A stretch of DNA of 64,000 nt from Natronomonas gomsonensis (GCF_024300825.1 NZ_CP101323.1:1922001-1986000), one strand, 5' to 3'. Positions 50,764-60,444 are shown, counted from the first letter of the stretch. The notes: generated from the sequence alone by a model not told the origin. Made by a program: numbers and translations.

Positions 50764-52539
50764 ATGCGGAACGCCAAAATCGTCTGTACGCTCGGCCCGG
50801 CGTCGAGCGACCGGGCGACGATTCGGGACCTCGCTGACGCCGGAATGTCGGTCGCGCGGTTGAACGCCAGCCACGGCACCACCGCCGAGCGCGCCACGCG
50901 AATCGAGCGGGTGCAATCGGTGGCCGCCGACCGCGAGGACCCGCTTGCGACGATGCTCGACCTCCGCGGCCCGGAAGTCCGGACCGCCGGCATCGACGAC
51001 CCCATCGAAATAGCGACGGGGTCGGAACTCCGGTTCGCCGAGGGGACGACGGCCACGACGGAGACCGTCGGTCTCAACCACTCCATCGCCGCCGTCGGTT
51101 TGGGTGATACAGTACTCCTCGACGACGGCCGCATCGAGGCGACGGTGACCGGAATCGACGGCGAAACCGTCGTCACGACCGTCGATTCGGGCGGGCGACT
51201 CGGCGCGAACAAGAGCGTCATCGCGCCGGGCGTCGACTTCGGGCTCGACATCGTCCGGAAGGCCGACCGCAGGGAAATCGAGGTGGCCGCCGAACACGAG
51301 GTCGACTTCGTCGCCGCCTCCTTCGTCCGCGACGCCGACGACGTGTACACCGTCGTCGACGCCGTAGACGACGCCGGATGCGGTGACATCGACGTCGTCG
51401 CGAAAATCGAACGGGCGGTCACCGTCGAGAACGTCGAGGAGGTCGTCGACGCCGCCGACGGCGTGATGGTCGCCCGCGGTGACCTCGGCGTGGAGTGTCC
51501 ACTGGAAGCCGTCCCCCTCATCCAGAAGCGAATCGTCCGCCGGTGTATGGAGGCGGGCGTTCCGGTCATCACCGCCACCGAGATGCTCGATTCGATGGTT
51601 CACGCCTCGCGGCCAACGCGAGCGGAGGCCTCCGACGTCGCCAACGCGGTGTTGGACGGCACCGACGCCGTGATGCTGTCGGCGGAGACCGCAATCGGTG
51701 ACCACCCCGTCGAGGTCGTGGAGACGATGGCACGCATCGTCCCGGAAATCGAGGCCAGCGAGGAGTACGACGAGAGCCGCGAGCAGCGGATTCCGACGGC
51801 CAGAGCCGGCTCTCGGACCGAGGCGCTGGCGCGGTCGGCGCGGTATCTCGCCGCCGACGTCGACGCCTCGGCCATCGTCGCCGTCTCCGAATCCGGCTAC
51901 ACCGTCCGTCGCATCGCCAAGTTCCGACCCGGCGTCCCCATCATCGCGACGACGCCCAACGAGCGCGTCCGCCGACAGCTCGCGGTCTCCTGCGGTGTCG
52001 ACCCACACTCGGCCCCACCCGCCGCCGATATCGACGAAGTGCTCGAACGCGCCGTCGACACCGCCCTCGACTCCGGCCTCGCCGAGAGCGGCGACACCAT
52101 CGTCGTCCTCTCGGGGATGATGTCGGAGATGCGCGGGACGAACGCGACGAACACCCTGAAGGTCCACACCGTCACTGAGCCGGTGGCGACGGGGAAGTCA
52201 ATCGTTAGCGGCCGGGCGGCCGGCCCCGTCGTCCGACTCTCCGACGGCGACCTCGCGGGGATTCCGGCCGACGGCGTCCTCGTCTTACCGGCCGGCTTCG
52301 ACGCCGAGTTCACCGGCGACGTAGACCGGGTCGCCGCCATCGTCGCCACCGACCCCGAGATGACCGGCTATCCGGCCATCGTCGCCCGCGAACTCGGCGT
52401 TCCGATGGTGGCAATCGATTCGGCATCGGAGCGACTGAAGGGAGGCAGAACCGTCACCGTCGACGGCGAACGCGGCGTCGTCTACGACGGCGACGTGATG
52501 GGAGAAACGGAGACCCAGTCGGGGTCCCCCCGCGACTAA
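50764..52539 (+). CDS. pyk: Pyruvate kinase
   Basis: 591 residues. MRNAKIVCTLGPASS, MSVARLNASHGT, DLRGPEVRT, VVAKIERAVTVENVEEVVD and the signature ITATEMLDSMVHASRPTRAEASDVANAVLDGTDAV (here in segments, about 263-300) are complete. After the C-terminal allosteric domain, residues about 475-580 form an extra PEP-utiliser-like swivelling domain (GRAAGPVVRLSDGD…) found in bacterial and haloarchaeal enzymes. It makes ATP and pyruvate from PEP, opposite ppsA at 4819. Confidence 0.96.
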   Translation: MRNAKIVCTLGPASSDRATIRDLADAGMSVARLNASHGTTAERATRIERVQSVAADREDPLATMLDLRGPEVRTAGIDDPIEIATGSELRFAEGTTATTETVGLNHSIAAVGLGDTVLLDDGRIEATVTGIDGETVVTTVDSGGRLGANKSVIAPGVDFGLDIVRKADRREIEVAAEHEVDFVAASFVRDADDVYTVVDAVDDAGCGDIDVVAKIERAVTVENVEEVVDAADGVMVARGDLGVECPLEAVPLIQKRIVRRCMEAGVPVITATEMLDSMVHASRPTRAEASDVANAVLDGTDAVMLSAETAIGDHPVEVVETMARIVPEIEASEEYDESREQRIPTARAGSRTEALARSARYLAADVDASAIVAVSESGYTVRRIAKFRPGVPIIATTPNERVRRQLAVSCGVDPHSAPPAADIDEVLERAVDTALDSGLAESGDTIVVLSGMMSEMRGTNATNTLKVHTVTEPVATGKSIVSGRAAGPVVRLSDGDLAGIPADGVLVLPAGFDAEFTGDVDRVAAIVATDPEMTGYPAIVARELGVPMVAIDSASERLKGGRTVTVDGERGVVYDGDVMGETETQSGSPRD

Positions 52540-52571
52540 AACCGTGAGCATCCTCCTTGCTGTGACCGCTC

Positions 52572-53189
52572 TCAGACGACCCGGAACACCCGAACCGTAT
52601 CCCGTTTCCCACCCTCGCGCAGTAACTGTGCGAGGCCCAACTCCGAGAACACCGCCTTCCAGTCGCGGTGATACAGCGGAAAGTCGTCGTTGACGTAACT
52701 CACCGTCGAACCGTCCCGGCCGCGTTTCGGACTGTTCCCCTCGTTTTCGGCCGTGATGAGCAGGTCGTCGGTGACCCGCATGAGTTCCTCGAACACCCAC
52801 TCATCGTCCGGGTGGACGTGCTGGAGGGTCTCCACCGAGTAAATCACGTCGAAGGCGCCGTCGGCCATCTCTGGGACGATATCCTCGATTGCGCCGGTGT
52901 GGAAGGTGCCACTCTCGGCGAGGGCCGGGTAGTGCTCGACCATGATGTCGAACGATTCGTCGTTGAGGTCGATGCCGGTGAGGTTCTCGTAGCCGGCCTG
53001 CCGGAGGTGTTCAAGGTGGCGGCCGGAACTGCAGCCGATTTCCAAGACGGCGGCGTTCTCGGAAACGTAGTGCTCGAACACCTCACGGAGCGTTTCGCTG
53101 ACCTCGTTGGGGCCGATTTGTGCGTAGTACTCGGGTGAGAATTCCCCGGAGCGCTCGGCCCAGTTTCGGTGGTTGTCGTCCGGGTCCAT
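52572..53189 (-). CDS. Class I SAM-dependent methyltransferase
   Basis: 205 residues. Motif I is VLEIGCSSGRHLEHLRQAG (about 49-67), motif II GIDLNDESF, and motif IV AFDVIYSVETLQHV. This is the generic methyltransferase_11/25 fold. The N-terminal NWAERSGEFSPEYYAQIGP is typical of small-molecule methyltransferases. The substrate is not evident, and pyk is convergent with it. Confidence 0.87.
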   Translation of the reverse strand: MDPDDNHRNWAERSGEFSPEYYAQIGPNEVSETLREVFEHYVSENAAVLEIGCSSGRHLEHLRQAGYENLTGIDLNDESFDIMVEHYPALAESGTFHTGAIEDIVPEMADGAFDVIYSVETLQHVHPDDEWVFEELMRVTDDLLITAENEGNSPKRGRDGSTVSYVNDDFPLYHRDWKAVFSELGLAQLLREGGKRDTVRVFRVV

Positions 53190-53290
53190 AGCGGCACGAG
53201 GTGTTCCACGGCTAAAGCCCCCGTGACACGCGGTCGAGAGTCAAAAACCGTGACAAACAGTTATGCCACTGGAGGAGAAACTCCGGGCCG

Positions 53291-54001
53291 ATGATAGACG
53301 TCACCATGGAGATGGAGCAGTACGACTGCCCCTTCATCGACACGACCGCGGACCACGAGGTGGCGTTCTCGACGATGCACTGGCAACTCGACGCGGCCCA
53401 AGAGGAGTTAGAGACCCGGCTGCTCGTCGACGGGGCCGACCGCGGCGCACTCGACAACGGCCTGGCGGCGCTGCGGGAGCACGACAACATGAACGAGTAC
53501 CAACTGTTCACCCGGAAGGGCGACAGCGCAGTCATCCGGACGGTCATCGAACAGACCGACGCGATGTCGGTCATCCACGACCGCGGCGGCTACATCACGG
53601 GGCCGTTCCGCATCCGCGACGGCCACGAACTGTGGCAGGTCGGCTTCGACGACGGCGGCACCGCCGACGAGACGCTGTACGCACTCGACACCAACAACGA
53701 CTTCGAGGTCGAACAGCGACGGGACCTCGAACTCGACCGACTGTTCGACGTGCTGGGCAACATCGAACCGGCCGGCGAACTGCTCGACGCCTGCCGGTCG
53801 CTTTCGGACGTCGAAGCCGAAACCATCCAGCGGGCCGCCGAGTCGGGCTACTTCGAGACGCCAAGGGATGCCACGCTGTCGACGCTGGCCGATGAGTTCG
53901 ACGTCTCGACGACCGCGGTCTCGAAGAACATGCGCCGCGGCGAGAAGAAACTCGTCCGCAGCCTCGTCGAGGCGATGGAACACATCGACGGAAAACCCTG
54001 A
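53291..54001 (+). CDS. HTH_10 (Bat-type) transcriptional regulator, stand-alone
   Basis: 236 residues. The N-terminal 150 residues form a mixed alpha/beta sensor of the bacterio-opsin-activator type (FRIRDGHELWQVGFDDG). The C-terminal HTH_10 is AAESGYFETPRDATLSTLADEFDVS (about 176-200), then TTAVSKNMRRGEKKLVRSLVE. It lacks the PAS and GAF modules of Bat. In other haloarchaea, related proteins control nearby metabolic genes such as the esterase downstream. A second HTH_10 protein ends the window. Confidence 0.88.
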   Translation: MIDVTMEMEQYDCPFIDTTADHEVAFSTMHWQLDAAQEELETRLLVDGADRGALDNGLAALREHDNMNEYQLFTRKGDSAVIRTVIEQTDAMSVIHDRGGYITGPFRIRDGHELWQVGFDDGGTADETLYALDTNNDFEVEQRRDLELDRLFDVLGNIEPAGELLDACRSLSDVEAETIQRAAESGYFETPRDATLSTLADEFDVSTTAVSKNMRRGEKKLVRSLVEAMEHIDGKP

Positions 54002-54062
54002 GCGAACGGCAGTTCACATGCCAACCCCCCGTTTTTGATACTCCCGTCTCCTATGGGTGGGT

Positions 54063-54143
54063 ATGTCACAGCTTCAGGACACGCTGACAGGTCTCTCGCC
54101 CGCCCGCTACGACGGTAGCACGGTTACAGGGGTGTCGCGATGA
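54063..54143 (+). CDS. 26-residue ORF overlapping the esterase start
   Basis: ATG 54063 encodes MSQLQDTLTGLSPARYDGST then VTGVSR and TGA; the stop overlaps the ATG of the esterase (cgATGA). A tttttgata stretch about 25-35 bases upstream resembles a TATA box, so the transcript would begin at this ORF and the esterase would be translated by coupling. Could be a leader peptide or chance. Confidence 0.4.
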   Translation: MSQLQDTLTGLSPARYDGSTVTGVSR

Positions 54144-55096
54144 CCGACCGAGCGGCGGAGTTGGACCCGCAGGTAGCCGAACTGCTCGCCGGGTTCGAGG
54201 CGGGCGTCTCGCCGCCGACAGAGACGCTGTCGGTGGCGACCGGGCGGGCGTTGCTGGACGAACTGTTCACCGTCGAGGAGACCGAACCGGTCGACGCCGT
54301 CACCGACCTCGAACTCCGAGGGCCCGAGGAGCCGGTTCCGGTCCGCATCTACGAACCGAAACCCGACACCTCGGGAGCGAGGCCGGTGTTGGTGTTCTTC
54401 CACGGCGGCGGCTGGAGTCGCGGGTCGCTGGACGCCTACGACGGTCTGTGCCGGCTGTTCGCCAACCGCGCTGACTGTATCGTCGTTTCCGTCGACTACC
54501 GCCGGGCGCCGGAACACCCCTTCCCAGCAGGGTTCGAGGACTGTTATGCCGCCACGGAGTGGGCTGCAGAACACGCCGAATCCCTCGGTGGCGACCCCGA
54601 CCGGGTGGCCGTCGGTGGCGACAGCGCCGGCGGCAACCTCACTGCGGCGGTGACGCTGGCCGCCCGGGACCGCGACGGCCCCGACCTCACCCACCAACTG
54701 CTCGTCTACCCCGCCGTCAACCCCCCGTCGGTCCGCTGGTTCGACTCCTACGACGAGAACGCGTCGGGCTACTTCCTCGAAATGAGTGGCGTCGAGGCGT
54801 ATCTCGAACAGTACCTCACCCGCGAGGCGGATGTCGGCAACGACTACGCCTTCCCGCTCCGTGCGCGTGACCTCTCGGGGCTGCCGCCGGCGACGGTCGT
54901 CACCGCCGGATTCGACGTGCTGCGCGACGAGGGGACCGCCTACGCCACCCGACTGGAAACCGCCGACGTCCCTGTCGAACACCACCACTACCCCGCCCAG
55001 ATTCACGGCTTTCTCAGCCTGTATGAACACATCGACGAGGGACGGCAGGCCATCGACGACGTGACGGCAGCGCTCGAAACCGCTTTCGAGGGCTGA
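54140..55096 (+). CDS. Alpha/beta hydrolase (HSL-type esterase)
   Basis: 318 residues. The oxyanion-hole motif is VFFHGGGWSRGS (88-92 HGGGW), the nucleophile Ser162 is in VGGDSAGGNLTAA, Asp is in TAGFDVLRDEG and His in YPAQIHGFLSL. This is the hormone-sensitive lipase family IV arrangement of cytoplasmic esterases. It follows a 26-residue ORF and precedes the branched-chain transporter genes. Physiological ester unknown. Confidence 0.93.
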   Translation: MTDRAAELDPQVAELLAGFEAGVSPPTETLSVATGRALLDELFTVEETEPVDAVTDLELRGPEEPVPVRIYEPKPDTSGARPVLVFFHGGGWSRGSLDAYDGLCRLFANRADCIVVSVDYRRAPEHPFPAGFEDCYAATEWAAEHAESLGGDPDRVAVGGDSAGGNLTAAVTLAARDRDGPDLTHQLLVYPAVNPPSVRWFDSYDENASGYFLEMSGVEAYLEQYLTREADVGNDYAFPLRARDLSGLPPATVVTAGFDVLRDEGTAYATRLETADVPVEHHHYPAQIHGFLSLYEHIDEGRQAIDDVTAALETAFEG

Positions 55097-55179
55097 GAGC
55101 CCCCGAGTCCGTTCAGCGGGGCGACGGTTGACATGTTAACCTCCCACCTTTTGCCGATATATACCTGTACATTGCTACT

Positions 55180-56555
55180 ATGGCACGTGACCAGACACGG
55201 CGGGAGTGGCTCAAGAGCGCTGCGGCGGCCGGAACGCTCGGAACAGCTGCGCTGGCGGGGTGTACCGGCAACGGTGATGGTAACGGCAACGGCAATGGAA
55301 ACGGCAACGCCGGAGGCGGCGGAACGGTCAAAATCGGCGTCATGCAACCGCTGACGGGCGACGTACAGTACTACGGCCAGCAGTCGCTGTGGGGATTTCT
55401 CTCGGGGCTGGCGTACAAACACGACCAGGACCCACTCGACGTCTCCTCGGCGGGTACCCAGACCATCGAAGCCGGCGACGTGACCTACGAGTTGATAATC
55501 GAGAACTCGGAGTTCAGCCCCGACCAGGCCCAGACGGTCGCGACCTCCTCGTCCAGGACGAGGAGGTCGACCTCCTGTTCGGGACCGCCTCCTCCGACGC
55601 CGCCCGGCGGGTCATCGAGACCGTCGTCCTGCAGGCGAACGTCCCCTTCGTGGCCGGACCGGCCGCCGCGGCCGACGTGACGAGCGACAGCGAACTGTGT
55701 AGCGAACTCGTGTTCCGCGCCAGCGAGAACACCGCGATGGACGCCCTCTCCGGCGGCCGCTACGTCGCCCAGGAGACCGACGTCGAGCGGGTGTTCATCA
55801 TGGCCGCCGACTACTCCTTCGGCCGTGCGGTCGCACGCAACTACGCGAATGTCCTCGAAAACGAGGGCGTCGAGGTCGTCGATCAGCGGTTCGTCCCCCG
55901 CGGCCACGACGAGTTCGCCGGCCTCTATCAGAACGCCGTCGACGCCGGCGCCGACGCCGTCGTCGGCGGGTTCACCGTCGTCACGCTGCCGAACTTCCTC
56001 GACGAGGGGCTCTCGGGCGACTACGGCCTCCGGATGTTCGGCGGCTTCGCGACCCAGATTTCGACGAACGCCATCGGCGGCGTCGCCCAGCGCGTCCTCG
56101 GCGAACCGCTGACCGAAGAGAAGATTCGGGACGCCCAACTCGGGCCGTTCACGACACGGTACCACTGGAACCAGTACGACAACCCCATCAACGACGCCTT
56201 CGTCGACAGCTACACCTCGGCGTACGGCGTCGTTCCGGACCTCTTCACCGCCGGCACGTTCACCGCGGCGTCCTCAATCGTCCAGGCCGTCGAGGAAAGC
56301 GGGTCGACCAACGGTGCGGACATCGCCGAGGCGATGCGCGGGATGACCGTCACCGACACGCCGAAAGGCGAGGGCGGCTACACCTACCAGGAGTACAACA
56401 ACCAGGCCCGTTCGGAGATGACCGTCGCCTACCCGGTGCCGAACACCGAGGACAACTGGGACGCGCCCATCATGCCCGGCGAACCGCTGGCACGCATTCC
56501 GGCCTCCGAGACGACGCTGAAGCCCGACGACCCCGACATGGGGTGCTCGCTGTAA
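55180..56555 (+). pseudogene. Branched-chain amino acid-type ABC binding protein, frameshifted
   Basis: The N-terminal frame (55180-) encodes a Tat lipoprotein leader (RREWLK…LAGC, Cys28), a Gly/Asn-rich linker and the LivJ-like core (VKIGVMQPLTGDVQYYG…FSPDQAQTVAT). It then runs into nonsense near 55545 and stops at 55680. The continuation is two frame positions over: DLLVQDEEVDLLFGTASSDA through to PDMGCSL at 56555. Loss of one GACC from a GACCGACC repeat at 55541-55546 would produce exactly this shift, as would a one-base deletion. The transporter partners downstream are intact. Confidence 0.85.
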
Positions 56556-56558
56556 TCG

Positions 56559-57374
56559 ATGGTGCTGCGAACGACCGACCTCACCAAGCGCTTCGGCGGC
56601 GTCACCGCCGTCGACGGCGTCGAGTTCGAACTCGGCGCGGAGTGCTGCTCGCTCATCGGCCCCAACGGCGCCGGGAAGACGACGTTCTTCAACCTCCTGA
56701 CCGGCGTGTTGGAGCCGACGGAAGGCACCGTCGAGTACCGCGGCGGCGACGGCGACGGGTGGACCGACATCACCGACCACGCGCCACACGAGACGGCGCT
56801 GTCGGGTATCCACCGCTCCTACCAGATAACGAATATCTTCGCCACCTCGACGGTGCTGGAGAACGTCCGCATCGCCGCCCAGGCAGCCGGTGGCACCGAC
56901 TCCTTCCGGGCGTGGCGCAACGTCGACGCCTTCCCCGAGTACGAACGGGAGGCCGACCACATCCTCGAACGCGTCGGGCTCGCCGACGAGCGTGAGACGG
57001 TCGCCGAGACGCTGAGCCACGGCGAGAAGCGTAACCTCGAACTCGCCATCGCCCTGGCGGGCGACCCGGACGTGTTGCTGCTCGACGAACCGACCGCGGG
57101 CGTCTCCAGCGACGGCATCGACGAACTCACCGACCTCATCGACGACATCGCCGCCGACCACGCGGTGTTGCTCGTCGAACACAACATGGACGTGGTGATG
57201 GAGGTCTCCGACCGCATCGCCGTACTCAATCAGGGGTCGCTCATCGCCGACGACGACCCCGAGGCCATCCGAGACAGCCAACGCGTCCAGGACGCCTACC
57301 TCGGCGGCTACGAACCGGATTCCGCGGCCGCGAGCGACGACGCCGACGACGCCACGGGAGGTGGCCTCGCGTGA
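56559..57374 (+). CDS. livG: ABC transporter ATPase LivG-like
   Basis: 271 residues. Walker A is GPNGAGKTTFF, the Q-loop region SGIHRSYQITNIF, signature LSHGEKRNLELAIALAGDP, Walker B VLLLDEPTAGVS and H-loop VEHNMD. The C-terminal YLGGYEPD tail is typical of LivG. Powers uptake of branched-chain amino acids or related amides with LivF. It begins three bases after the frameshifted binding protein gene. Confidence 0.93.
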   Translation: MVLRTTDLTKRFGGVTAVDGVEFELGAECCSLIGPNGAGKTTFFNLLTGVLEPTEGTVEYRGGDGDGWTDITDHAPHETALSGIHRSYQITNIFATSTVLENVRIAAQAAGGTDSFRAWRNVDAFPEYEREADHILERVGLADERETVAETLSHGEKRNLELAIALAGDPDVLLLDEPTAGVSSDGIDELTDLIDDIAADHAVLLVEHNMDVVMEVSDRIAVLNQGSLIADDDPEAIRDSQRVQDAYLGGYEPDSAAASDDADDATGGGLA

Positions 57375-58069
57375 GCCTGCTCGAAGTCGACGACATCCAC
57401 AGCTACTACGGCGAGAGCCACATCCTACAGGGCATCTCGCTGGAGGTCGAACCCGGGGAGTGTGTGGCGTTAATCGGTCGCAACGGCGTCGGCAAGACGA
57501 CGACGCTTCGGTCGATTCTGCAGTTGACGCCGCCACGAGAAGGGACGGTCCACTATCGTGGCGAGGACGTGACCGGCCGGCCGACCCACGAAGTCGCCCG
57601 CATGGGCGTCGGGTGGGTCCCCGAGGAGCGCCGGATGTTCTCGCATCTGACCGTCGACGAGAACATCCGCATCGCGACGCCGCCCGGAAACTCCGTCGAA
57701 GCGGCCTTCGAGCGGGCCTACTCCGCGTTTCCGGAACTCGAATCGCATCGCGGACGGGAGGCGGGGGACCTCTCGGGCGGCCAACAGCAGATGGTCGCCA
57801 TCGCCCGCGGACTGGTCGGCGACAACGACCTGCTGCTCGTCGACGAACCGAGCGAGGGACTCGCCCCGCAAATCGTCGCGGCGGTCGCCGAGGCGCTGAA
57901 GACCGTCGCCGAGGAGTCGACGGTACTGCTCGTCGAGCAGAACTTCCCGCTGGCGATGGACGTCGCCGACCGCTTCTACCTGCTCGACCACGGCACGGTC
58001 GTCGAGTCGGGGTCGACCGAGAACGTCACGCGCGACGACGAGATGATACGGAGGTACCTCTCGGCATGA
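57371..58069 (+). CDS. livF: ABC transporter ATPase LivF-like
   Basis: 232 residues from GTG 57371, overlapping the livG stop (GTGA). Walker A is GRNGVGKTTTL, signature LSGGQQQMVAIARGL, Walker B LLLVDEPSEGLAP, H-loop LLVEQNF. The WVPEERRMFSHLTVDEN segment is characteristic of LivF. Coupled translationally to livG and to livH (overlap with ATG 58066). Confidence 0.94.
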   Translation: MSLLEVDDIHSYYGESHILQGISLEVEPGECVALIGRNGVGKTTTLRSILQLTPPREGTVHYRGEDVTGRPTHEVARMGVGWVPEERRMFSHLTVDENIRIATPPGNSVEAAFERAYSAFPELESHRGREAGDLSGGQQQMVAIARGLVGDNDLLLVDEPSEGLAPQIVAAVAEALKTVAEESTVLLVEQNFPLAMDVADRFYLLDHGTVVESGSTENVTRDDEMIRRYLSA

Positions 58070-59058
58070 CCGGCTTCGAACTCACCGCAACGGCGCTTCC
58101 GCTGTTTGCCCCCGTCGAAATCACGCTCGACGCGCTGTCGAAGGCCGCCCTCTACATCGTCATCGCCAGCGGCCTCAGCCTCATCTTCGGGCTGATGGGT
58201 GTGCTCAACTTCGCCCACGGGTCGCTGACGATGCTCGGGGCGTATCTCGGCGGCGCCGTGATGGTCGCTCTGGTGTCGAGTGCGACGGGGCAGGGGATGC
58301 GCCTACTGTTGTTCTTCGTCGCGGTCGCGGTCGTCTTCGCGGCGCTGACGGCCTTCGGCGCCGGCGTCGAACGAGTTCTCATCCGGCCCATTTACGACCG
58401 CGAGCCGCTGTTCCAGATTCTGTTGACGTTCGGGCTGGTGTTGGTCCTCGACGAGGCGGCCACCATCGTCGTCCAGTTGGCCGGCTTACAACCCCAAACC
58501 GAGTGGCAGGACGCCATCGGGACCGCCCCGGAGTTCCTCGCTGCTCGCTACGACATCATCGGAGCGAGCACCCGCGGGCTGTACCTCTTCGAGGCGCTCG
58601 TCGGCCTGCTCGTCGTCACGGCGATATTCCTGTTTCTTACCCGGACGCGCTATGGGCTGTACATCCGCGCCGGCAGCGAGGACCCCGAAATGACACAGGC
58701 GCTCGGCATCGACATCCGGCAGGCCTTCACCGTCGTCTTCGGCGTCGGGTCGGGACTCGCCGGATTGGCCGGCGTGATGCTCATGTGGGACCCCCGTTTC
58801 GGTGCGAGCGTCCCCCTCGGTGTCGAGACGCTGCTCGTCGGCTTCATCGTCGTCATCATCGGCGGCCTCGGCTCGTTCAAGGGCACCGTCGTCGCCGGCG
58901 TCCTCGTCGGCTTCGTCGACGCGGTGATGTCGTGGCTGTTCATCAACTACATCGACTTCCCCGGCCTGCCGGAGTTGGTGATGTTCCTCGTGTTGGTGAC
59001 CGTGTTGGTCGCCCGTCCACAGGGACTGTTCGGCGTCTCGGAGGTGGGGGGCCATTAG
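58066..59058 (+). CDS. livH: Branched-chain amino acid permease LivH-like
   Basis: 330 residues from ATG 58066, overlapping the livF stop by 4 bases. Eight to nine helices; SGLSLIFGLMGVLNFAHGSLTMLGAY and GIDIRQAFTVVFGVGSGLAGLAGV are family hallmarks, and GSFKGTVVAGVLVGFVDAV ends the core. The stop (TAG 59056) lies where the next gene should start. Confidence 0.93.
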   Translation: MTGFELTATALPLFAPVEITLDALSKAALYIVIASGLSLIFGLMGVLNFAHGSLTMLGAYLGGAVMVALVSSATGQGMRLLLFFVAVAVVFAALTAFGAGVERVLIRPIYDREPLFQILLTFGLVLVLDEAATIVVQLAGLQPQTEWQDAIGTAPEFLAARYDIIGASTRGLYLFEALVGLLVVTAIFLFLTRTRYGLYIRAGSEDPEMTQALGIDIRQAFTVVFGVGSGLAGLAGVMLMWDPRFGASVPLGVETLLVGFIVVIIGGLGSFKGTVVAGVLVGFVDAVMSWLFINYIDFPGLPELVMFLVLVTVLVARPQGLFGVSEVGGH

Positions 59059-60379
59059 CGACCCCGCTCCTGCCGACGGCGGCGACGGCCCCGTCGAGAG
59101 CGCCGACACGGAGGTCGGCTACGGCGAACTGCTGCGGCAGTACCTCGCGACCCACACCGCCCACATCGCCGTCGTCGGCGTGTTGGTGCTGTACCCGTTC
59201 ATCTACGGCTTCCTGACGAGCATCTCGCTGTCGCTTCTCGGCGTGTCGCTGGGCGAGTTGTTCACCGTCTTCCTGCCGCGCGTTCGGACGATGGTCGTCG
59301 TCCTCTACGTCGGCCTCTTCGCGATGAGCTTCGACTTCGTCAGCGGCTACACCGGCTATCTCTCCTTCGGCCACGCGATGTTCTACGGCATCGGCGCGTA
59401 CTTCGTCGTCCTCGTCGGGACGGGGAAGATACCCGGCTTGCCGGCCGAGACGCCGTTTATGCTCATCATCGTCCTCGCGGGCCTGTTGGCGTTCCTCGCG
59501 GCGCTCGCCGTCGGCGCGGTGTCGTTCCGACTCACCGGCGTCTACTTCGCGATGGTGACGCTCGGCTTCGCGGAGGTCGCCCACGTGTTCATCCGCAACT
59601 GGAGTTACGTCGGCTCGAACCCCCGGGACGGCGTCGGCGTCGTCGGCCGCGACGGCTTCGCGGTCGGCATCCCCGGCATCGACGCGCTGCAGTTCCGTCT
59701 CGGCCGCCTCGCCGGCGATAGCTTCGAGAACGTCCTCGGGACCGGCATCGACCTCGGAGCCGCCGAGGTGTCCTTCTACGCCGTCGGCGCGGTCGTTCTT
59801 GTCTGTTACTTCGCGATGCAGCGTATCATCCACTCGCCGTTCGGCCGGGTGATGGTCGCCATCCGCGAGAACGAGGAACGCGCCGAGGCCGTCGGCTACA
59901 ACACCTTCTGGTACAAACTCGGCGCCTTCGGCATCAGCGGCTTCTTCGCCGCCATCGGCGGCGCGCTGTTCGCCGGCTACCGGCGCTCGGTCGCCCCCGA
60001 GAACACCTTCGACCTCTTCGTCACCGCCGACGCCTTGCTTGCGGCCATCATCGGCGGCTTCGGCACCCTCGCCGGGGCGCTGTACGGCCACCTGTTCCAC
60101 GAGTTCCTGCAGGGCATCTTCACGACGGAGTCGAGCGGACTGGCCCGGTTCCTCCGGGATACGCTCTCGGAGGGTATCCTGTCGGCCGGCGTCGGCGACT
60201 TCACCGTTCTGGAGTTCATCAACGTCTTCATCGACGGCCGCGCGGAGCTGTATCTCGGCGTCGTCTTCGTCGCGTTCGTCCTGTTCGTCCCCCGTGGCAT
60301 CCTCGGCTCGCTACGTGACCGCCTCGGCGGCCCCCTCGCCGAGACGATTCCCGAACGGCTCCGACGCTACCGGCGATAG
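59054..60379 (+). CDS. livM: Branched-chain amino acid permease LivM-like, start non-canonical
   Basis: Open frame continues upstream of GTG 59180 to ATT 59054 with good haloarchaeal codon use: an acidic SDPAPADGGDGPVESADTEV stretch, then GYGELLRQYLATHTAHI, the expected N-terminal helix. No ATG, GTG or TTG exists between 59054 and 59180. ATT at 59054 overlaps the livH TAG (cATTAG), mimicking the coupled starts of the other liv genes. Core features are SFDFVSGYTGYLSFGHAMFYGIG, VYFAMVTLGFAEVAHV and AIRENEERAEAVGYNT. Coordinates start at the proposed ATT; GTG 59180 is the conservative choice. Confidence 0.8.
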   Translation: MSDPAPADGGDGPVESADTEVGYGELLRQYLATHTAHIAVVGVLVLYPFIYGFLTSISLSLLGVSLGELFTVFLPRVRTMVVVLYVGLFAMSFDFVSGYTGYLSFGHAMFYGIGAYFVVLVGTGKIPGLPAETPFMLIIVLAGLLAFLAALAVGAVSFRLTGVYFAMVTLGFAEVAHVFIRNWSYVGSNPRDGVGVVGRDGFAVGIPGIDALQFRLGRLAGDSFENVLGTGIDLGAAEVSFYAVGAVVLVCYFAMQRIIHSPFGRVMVAIRENEERAEAVGYNTFWYKLGAFGISGFFAAIGGALFAGYRRSVAPENTFDLFVTADALLAAIIGGFGTLAGALYGHLFHEFLQGIFTTESSGLARFLRDTLSEGILSAGVGDFTVLEFINVFIDGRAELYLGVVFVAFVLFVPRGILGSLRDRLGGPLAETIPERLRRYRR

Positions 60380-60429
60380 CGCCCGCCGGGGGCACCCGGC
60401 CCGACTTTTTGGAAATAGTTGCCAAATTA

Positions 60430-60444
60430 ACCATACTTGTTTGG
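60430..60444 (+). promoter_or_regulatory. bop upstream activator sequence
   Basis: ACCATACTTGTTTGG matches ACCcnACTAGTTnGG at 11 of 13 fixed positions and retains both outer ACC and GG. It ends 42 bases before the bop ATG. In Halobacterium this site is the target of Bat-mediated induction under low oxygen and light. Confidence 0.65.

Noticed and set aside
55261-55325. Short GGCAAC-type repeats in the ABC lipoprotein as a possible CRISPR or satellite
   Set aside because: They simply encode the Gly-Asn linker after the lipobox; units are six bases with no spacers.
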